Assembly (NCBI GenBank): GCA_946406435.1 | Contig: CAMJKP010000033.1 | Coordinates: forward strand, 1-35,988 | From: an uncultured Prevotellaceae bacterium | GTDB lineage: Bacteria > Bacteroidota > Bacteroidia > Bacteroidales > Bacteroidaceae | Reading direction: 5' to 3' | DNA length: 35,988 nucleotides | Shown here: positions 33,152 to 35,988 of the stretch, one piece after another | How the letters are laid out: every line of letters begins with the position of its first letter | How positions within the stretch are numbered: the first letter of the stretch is position 1 | The notes under the pieces: model-generated | Told to the model about the DNA's origin: nothing | The model's input: the letters and a program-made list of their open reading frames with translations, nothing else | Databases searched by the model: none | Made by a program: the position numbers and the translations under genes

Positions 33152-34066
33152 TTAGAGACCACCGCCTCCACCTTCGTCACCACCTCCGCTTTCGCCACCT
33201 GAAACTGGAGCGTTAGCGTTGCCATCTGGCACGAGGAAGGACTCGATGCCAGAGCCGTAGCTGCTCTTTGAGAGGGTGTAGGCATTTTCGCCCTGATAGT
33301 CGGCCTCCTTCGTGTTGGCAACAAGAAGGTCCTGAGAGCTGACGAGGGTCTTGCCGTCTGCCTTGCGAGTGTGAACCCAAGTGTAGGCGCAATCGCCATC
33401 GCTGCCTGAGTGGCCGAGGTTGCCATCAACAGCCTTGAAGCCTGTAGAGCCGCCTGTCACGTCGGCGAGCTTGTCCTCATTTGCTGCATCGAGGATGACC
33501 TTTGCTGCTGAGAACTGACAGTAAGGAATCTCGGTGTTCGCATTTACAAGCTGCTTGACAAGGAAGAACGAAATCTGATCGCCATACTTGTAGTCGGGGT
33601 TGTTGTTCACGACTGCTGCGGAGAAATCGGCAACGGTGGTGTTTGCACCAATGCTGAGACCACCCAGACGAATGTCTGTCTTGCCGTTCTGACCAGAGCC
33701 AGAGACCACGATTGCAGGGAGCGAACCCTGTGAAATCTGATAGGCAGTAGCGATGCAAGCACCACCTGCAACAGCCTGTTTGGTGAGGTAGATAGGCGTG
33801 CGCTGCATGTTCACCTTGACGAACATATTGTAGTCCGAGAGGTTCTTAGGCTTGTTCTCAAAGCCATAGTTGAGCAGCGGACGGATGCCTTTGTACATCG
33901 CGATGATGTTGCCCCACTTTGTGCGGGTCTGCATCTGCGCATTGGTGCGAGGGTTGCGGACCTGAGTGACCTTCTCTGAAACGATTGTTTCGCCACTACG
34001 CAGCTTGAATGTAACATTTCCTGCTGAGCCTGAAATCTTACTGATAATACCTGTTAGTTTACCCAT
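33152..34066 (-). CDS. DUF6266 family protein
   Basis: 304 residues. It starts MGKLTGIISKISGSAGNVTF and continues KLRSGETIVSEK, then VRNPRTNAQMQTRTKW, a combination typical of the DUF6266 proteins of Bacteroidales. No signal peptide or membrane helix. A Gly-rich, acidic tail (about 290-304, SGGGDEGGGGG) follows a poorly structured C-terminal part. The role is unknown; such proteins are often found near phage-like genes. The GC-rich repeats C and A sit immediately before the start and after the stop. The codons are GC-richer than those of neighbours. Confidence 0.85.
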   Translation of the reverse strand: MGKLTGIISKISGSAGNVTFKLRSGETIVSEKVTQVRNPRTNAQMQTRTKWGNIIAMYKGIRPLLNYGFENKPKNLSDYNMFVKVNMQRTPIYLTKQAVAGGACIATAYQISQGSLPAIVVSGSGQNGKTDIRLGGLSIGANTTVADFSAAVVNNNPDYKYGDQISFFLVKQLVNANTEIPYCQFSAAKVILDAANEDKLADVTGGSTGFKAVDGNLGHSGSDGDCAYTWVHTRKADGKTLVSSQDLLVANTKEADYQGENAYTLSKSSYGSGIESFLVPDGNANAPVSGGESGGGDEGGGGGL

Positions 34067-34100
34067 AAAAGCCCCCCTCTAACTCCCCCGAGTGGGAGAA
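34067..34100. repeat. GC-rich palindromic repeat, family P3 copy C (inverted)
   Basis: Directly precedes the DUF6266 ATG on the minus strand and forms its translation-initiation region, giving a GAGGGGGGCTTTT run ahead of the ATG. Related to copies A and B in inverse orientation. Confidence 0.75.
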
Positions 34101-34376
34101 TTTTTATATAGCATTAGAGCCATAACCGCCAAGGGGTAGTGCGGGTTTTAATTGTTAATAATGAGTTGCTTACGCCATTTAGAAAAACCAATTAAAACAA
34201 AAGAAAACAAGATAAAACATTTGTTTTTATATGTTTTTATTGGTTTTGTTCTGTTTTTTTAGAAGGCGACAGCAAGTTAATAATGAAGTTAATAAATCAT
34301 AGGCTTGAAGCCTTTTTGTTTGAATGCCGTTTGCCTTCCCCTTGATTGCCCAATAGCCTGCAGTACTATCTTCAAT
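34101..34376. other. Non-coding part of the DUF6266 leader
   Basis: AT-rich between P3 copies C and B, with a run of TTTTTAT-like words near 34200-34260 and no ORF of note. It belongs to the leader if the promoter at 34497-34504 is used. Confidence 0.4.
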
Positions 34377-34408
34377 CCCTCCCCCTCGGGGGAGTTGGAG
34401 GGGGGCCG
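34377..34408. repeat. GC-rich palindromic repeat, family P3 copy B
   Basis: Shares CCCTCCCCCTCGGGGGAG with copy A and, inverted, with copy C. Just beyond it are short direct repeats of ACGGACTTGAAACGGACTTG type (34417-34437). Confidence 0.85.
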
Positions 34409-34496
34409 TAGGGAACGGACTTGAAACGGACTTGAAACGAAGGAGAATCGGACTTGCACCTTATATATGTGCGAGGCGATTTTTTGTTTCTTGATG

Positions 34497-34504
34497 CAAA
34501 GTTA
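34497..34504 (-). promoter_or_regulatory. -7 element for the DUF6266 operon
   Basis: TAACTTTG followed by CA on the minus strand. If used, the leader before the ATG at 34066 is about 420 nt. Confidence 0.55.
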
Positions 34505-34645
34505 CTTATATGCTTTGAGAACTGCAATATTTTTTTTACTTTTTTGCGTGTTAATTGTATTTAATCTTTTGTTATTTCTCGATATATCAGATAGTTACGT
34601 GCACTTTATTGGGGCACAACGGATTGTTTTTTTCTTGATTGGGGT

Positions 34646-34817
34646 TAATGGTTTAGTGGTTTAGTGGTTTAGTTTTCTGCACATATACCCTTGTTTTTTC
34701 GCACTTCTATTTCAATAATAATACATAATAAATATTTATTATGTATTATTATTGAGGCTGAAAGCAAAATATATGGTGTGTATAAAAATACTAAACCACT
34801 AAACCATTAAACCATAG
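34646..34817. repeat. Large inverted repeat centred on a perfect 44-bp palindrome
   Basis: The centre (34712-34755) is a perfect palindrome of AT-rich sequence with axis at 34733/34734. The outer arms repeat TTAGTGGTTTAG words on the left and CTAAACCACTAA on the right. The right arm contains the second copy of the 31-bp direct repeat (34784-34814). Confidence 0.85.
34784..34814. repeat. 31-bp direct repeat, right copy
   Basis: Identical to 30301-30331; also part of the right arm of the inverted repeat at 34646-34817. Confidence 0.9.
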
Positions 34818-34865
34818 ATGAATGTTAAAGATGTTAATGAATGTATGAGAGTGTGTGTGTCTTGT

Positions 34866-34883
34866 TAATTTTGCGTATATTTG
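34866..34883 (+). promoter_or_regulatory. Two overlapping -7 elements upstream of the 155-residue gene
   Basis: TAATTTTG (34866-34873) and TATATTTG (34876-34883), both matching TAnnTTTG on the plus strand. They would give a leader of about 380 nt. Confidence 0.6.
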
Positions 34884-34909
34884 CAATCGTGCATTTTTGC
34901 GCAATTACC

Positions 34910-35266
34910 TAAATTAACGTCAGTTCGACGAAATTCTATATAAACGCACCGCTGGTGCTAAACTGACAATAATTACCAATCTTACCAATCTTTTACCAAC
35001 AAATTTATTTTGATAAGATTATAACTGATGGATTAAGATTGTGAAGATTGGTAATTATTGTCAGTTAAAAACAGCTTGCTGTTTGCCATATAGGAATTCT
35101 TCGCTGAAGTTCATCAAGCTATGCAAGTCATCGAACGCACGTTAAATTAAAACTTAAACATAACAAATCATAAATCTTAAACTGAACTAAGAAAACCTTA
35201 CGAAAACACGTGCTCTGTTCGTAGGGCTGAGTGCGCACGTTCTAAGTTCTTTTACCCCAAGAACTT
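34910..35266 (+). other. Long structured leader with nested inverted repeats
   Basis: A perfect 23-bp inverted repeat (34961-34983 with 35044-35066) encloses 60 nt. Arm surroundings also pair: GTTCGA and CGAA-ATTC-TATAT words recur inverted near 35085-35145. Small hairpins sit in each flank (GCACC-GCT-GGTGC near 34946 and AACAGC-TT-GCTGTT near 35070). A further ACGTGC ... GCACGT pair (35208-35213 with 35235-35240) and the start-codon hairpin follow. No ORF here. Confidence 0.7.
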
Positions 35267-35267
35267 A
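35243..35267 (+). promoter_or_regulatory. Start-codon hairpin of the 155-residue gene
   Basis: TAAGTTCTT (35243-35251) pairs with AAGAACTTA (35259-35267), loop TTACCCC. The A of the ATG is the last base of the stem and the region just upstream of the start is enclosed, so translation may be controlled. Confidence 0.6.
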
Positions 35268-35734
35268 TGAACAAGCAGAAATTTTACAAGGTAAGTGCGG
35301 ATACAGAGATATCCGTGCTTAAAGCCCTATTGAGGGAGGGGAGGCTCTATGCTTCTTCTTCAAGTGAGGAACTTGCAATTTCGGAAGCAATTCAGATGTT
35401 GTGCAACATTCATTCTGTTGTCTCGCCTGAATATGAGGCGAACATTGGGAAGATGCTGAAGGCCATTTTTTCAATACCGACAATCAAGAAAAGAATGTTG
35501 TATAAAAAAGGCAAGGTTGCAGGTACAACAAACTTTGCAACCGTTGCAATGATTCTAAAGTATATGCAGAGTAGATGTGTGTTTCTCTGCAATTTCAGCG
35601 ACCTGTTGCGTGAGATATTCGGGAATGATAATCTGAAAACATATACAAATAAGTCTTATTATATGCTTTCAGATGATGAAGAGAGGCAAATCAAGGCTTA
35701 TTTGTTAAATTTTTCATCCCATATGCACAAGTAG
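35267..35734 (+). CDS. Unrecognised 155-residue protein
   Basis: Begins MNKQKFYKVSADTEISVLKA. Mostly helical and basic, with cysteines at a MLCNIHS segment and a CVFLCNF segment, and a C-terminus ending FSSHMHK. No signal peptide or membrane segment. I do not recognise a family. It has the same direction as the next, cut gene and both have structured leaders, so they may belong to one unit. Its 3' end is overlapped by a perfect 10-bp hairpin (35731-35755). Confidence 0.6.
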   Translation: MNKQKFYKVSADTEISVLKALLREGRLYASSSSEELAISEAIQMLCNIHSVVSPEYEANIGKMLKAIFSIPTIKKRMLYKKGKVAGTTNFATVAMILKYMQSRCVFLCNFSDLLREIFGNDNLKTYTNKSYYMLSDDEERQIKAYLLNFSSHMHK

Positions 35735-35755
35735 ATATAAAACGCTTATATCTAC
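35731..35755 (+). terminator. Hairpin overlapping the stop of the 155-residue gene
   Basis: GTAGATATAA (35731-35740) pairs perfectly with TTATATCTAC (35746-35755), loop AACGC. The stop codon is in the left arm. No T-tract follows, so termination is uncertain. Confidence 0.55.
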
Positions 35756-35767
35756 CGACACCCCCCT

Positions 35768-35775
35768 TAACTTTG
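35768..35775 (+). promoter_or_regulatory. -7 element for the gene at 35912
   Basis: TAACTTTG followed by CA, about 137 nt upstream of the ATG at 35912. Confidence 0.6.
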
Positions 35776-35890
35776 CACTCGAAAGATTGAAACGCGCACC
35801 GGCTTGCAGCCGACGTTCGCTATCTTTCGAGCGCGAGGTGCAAAGCACGTTGTCACTCGAAAGATTGAAACGCGCACGTTGTCACTCGAA
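35771..35890 (+). repeat. Direct and inverted repeats in a structured leader
   Basis: A 24-bp direct repeat (35776-35799 and 35854-35877) contains CTCGAAAGATTGAAACGCGC. A 29-bp unit starting at 35845 recurs for 17 bp at 35874-35890. The first CTTTGCACTCGAAAGAT (35771-35787) is also matched, inverted and interrupted, at 35822-35845 (ATCTTTCGAG ... TGCAAAG), and a CGGCTTGCAGCCG hairpin lies in the loop. The ATTGAAAC ending is CRISPR-like, but there are too few copies to call an array. Confidence 0.75.
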
Positions 35891-35911
35891 CAATTATTAA
35901 AATCACAAAAT

Positions 35912-35988
35912 ATGAAAGTAGAATACAAAGACAATGTTTCACCAGAAGTTTACGAATTTGTAGGTGATTTATCTCGTGGGGAGTATAA
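35912..35988 (+). CDS. Unrecognised protein, N-terminal 25 residues (cut by window end)
   Basis: Open reading frame from the ATG at 35912 to the window end, MKVEYKDNVSPEVYEFVGDL then SRGEY. Too short to assign. It is the gene nearest to the repeat-bearing leader at 35771-35890, whose promoter is in the same direction. Confidence 0.5.
   Translation, partial: MKVEYKDNVSPEVYEFVGDLSRGEY

Noticed and set aside
34467..34664. 65-residue hydrophobic ORF
   Set aside because: It overlaps the minus-strand -7 element of the DUF6266 operon, has no own promoter, and its hydrophobicity results from AT-rich sequence.
35771..35890. CRISPR array (GATTGAAAC-type repeat end)
   Set aside because: Only two copies of a 24-bp repeat plus a partial unit, with unequal spacing (78 and 29 bp) and an inverted copy between them. 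No cas gene is seen.
34866..35911. Retron or diversity-generating element
   Set aside because: No reverse transcriptase motif is visible, and the only candidate partner gene is cut after 25 residues. The idea cannot be supported from this window.
1..35988. rRNA, tRNA, insertion sequence transposase, integrase
   Set aside because: None recognised on either strand; no transposase or integrase motif occurs among the plausible proteins.

Overview
The window looks like a Bacteroidales chromosome, most likely from Prevotellaceae. At least a dozen genes follow the Bacteroidetes sigma-ABfrA -7 element TAnnTTTG (for example 137-144, 240-247, 2147-2154, 12043-12050, 18020-18027). The gene content agrees: ispE divergent from dnaB, TonB-like lipoproteins, outer-membrane beta-barrels with 19-20-residue signal peptides, a DUF3857 protein, DUF3737, long-form HisG, and a DUF6266/smalltalk cluster. 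This assignment is an inference from family knowledge and no search was run.

Layout. 1-1793: the first 30 codons of ispE (minus strand), a divergent promoter region, and dnaB. 1794-4838: an intergenic palindromic repeat, then a tight plus-strand operon of three TonB-C lipoproteins and a small radical-SAM activase. 4855-9888: a stand-alone DUF3857 protein, a zinc-ribbon protein, a phytase-like esterase-domain protein, a secreted protein of unknown function, an AlkD-like DNA repair protein and a Cys-rich FHA-like protein. 10013-17910: two divergent paralogous beta-barrels plus a third one, an orphan LytTR regulator, an MscS channel, a membrane protein, a 52-residue peptide gene, and an exported HD-GYP-type protein. 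18071-20958: Bcp peroxiredoxin and an M6 metalloprotease. 21109-30070: a minus-strand run read in the order hisG, hisD, MATE pump, DUF3737, MalY-type aminotransferase, hisC, TonB lipoprotein. Most spacers in this run hold a repeat element, and two long direct repeats bracket the hisC-MATE segment.

30301-35988 is the accessory part. A perfect 31-bp direct repeat (30301-30331 and 34784-34814) brackets an XRE regulator overlapping a large CoiA-like nuclease with a duplicated module, and on the opposite strand a DUF6266 / 60-residue two-TM protein / smalltalk operon whose DUF6266 gene is framed by GC-rich palindromes. Beyond this are long AT-rich palindromes, a leader of about 380 nt with nested inverted repeats in front of an unrecognised 155-residue protein, and a second structured leader with 24- and 29-bp repeats in front of a gene cut by the window end.

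The best candidates for something undescribed are the XRE/tandem-CoiA operon, the structured leaders and repeats at 34866-35911, and the TonB/radical-SAM operon with its Cys4 N-terminal domain. None of these is proven from the sequence alone.
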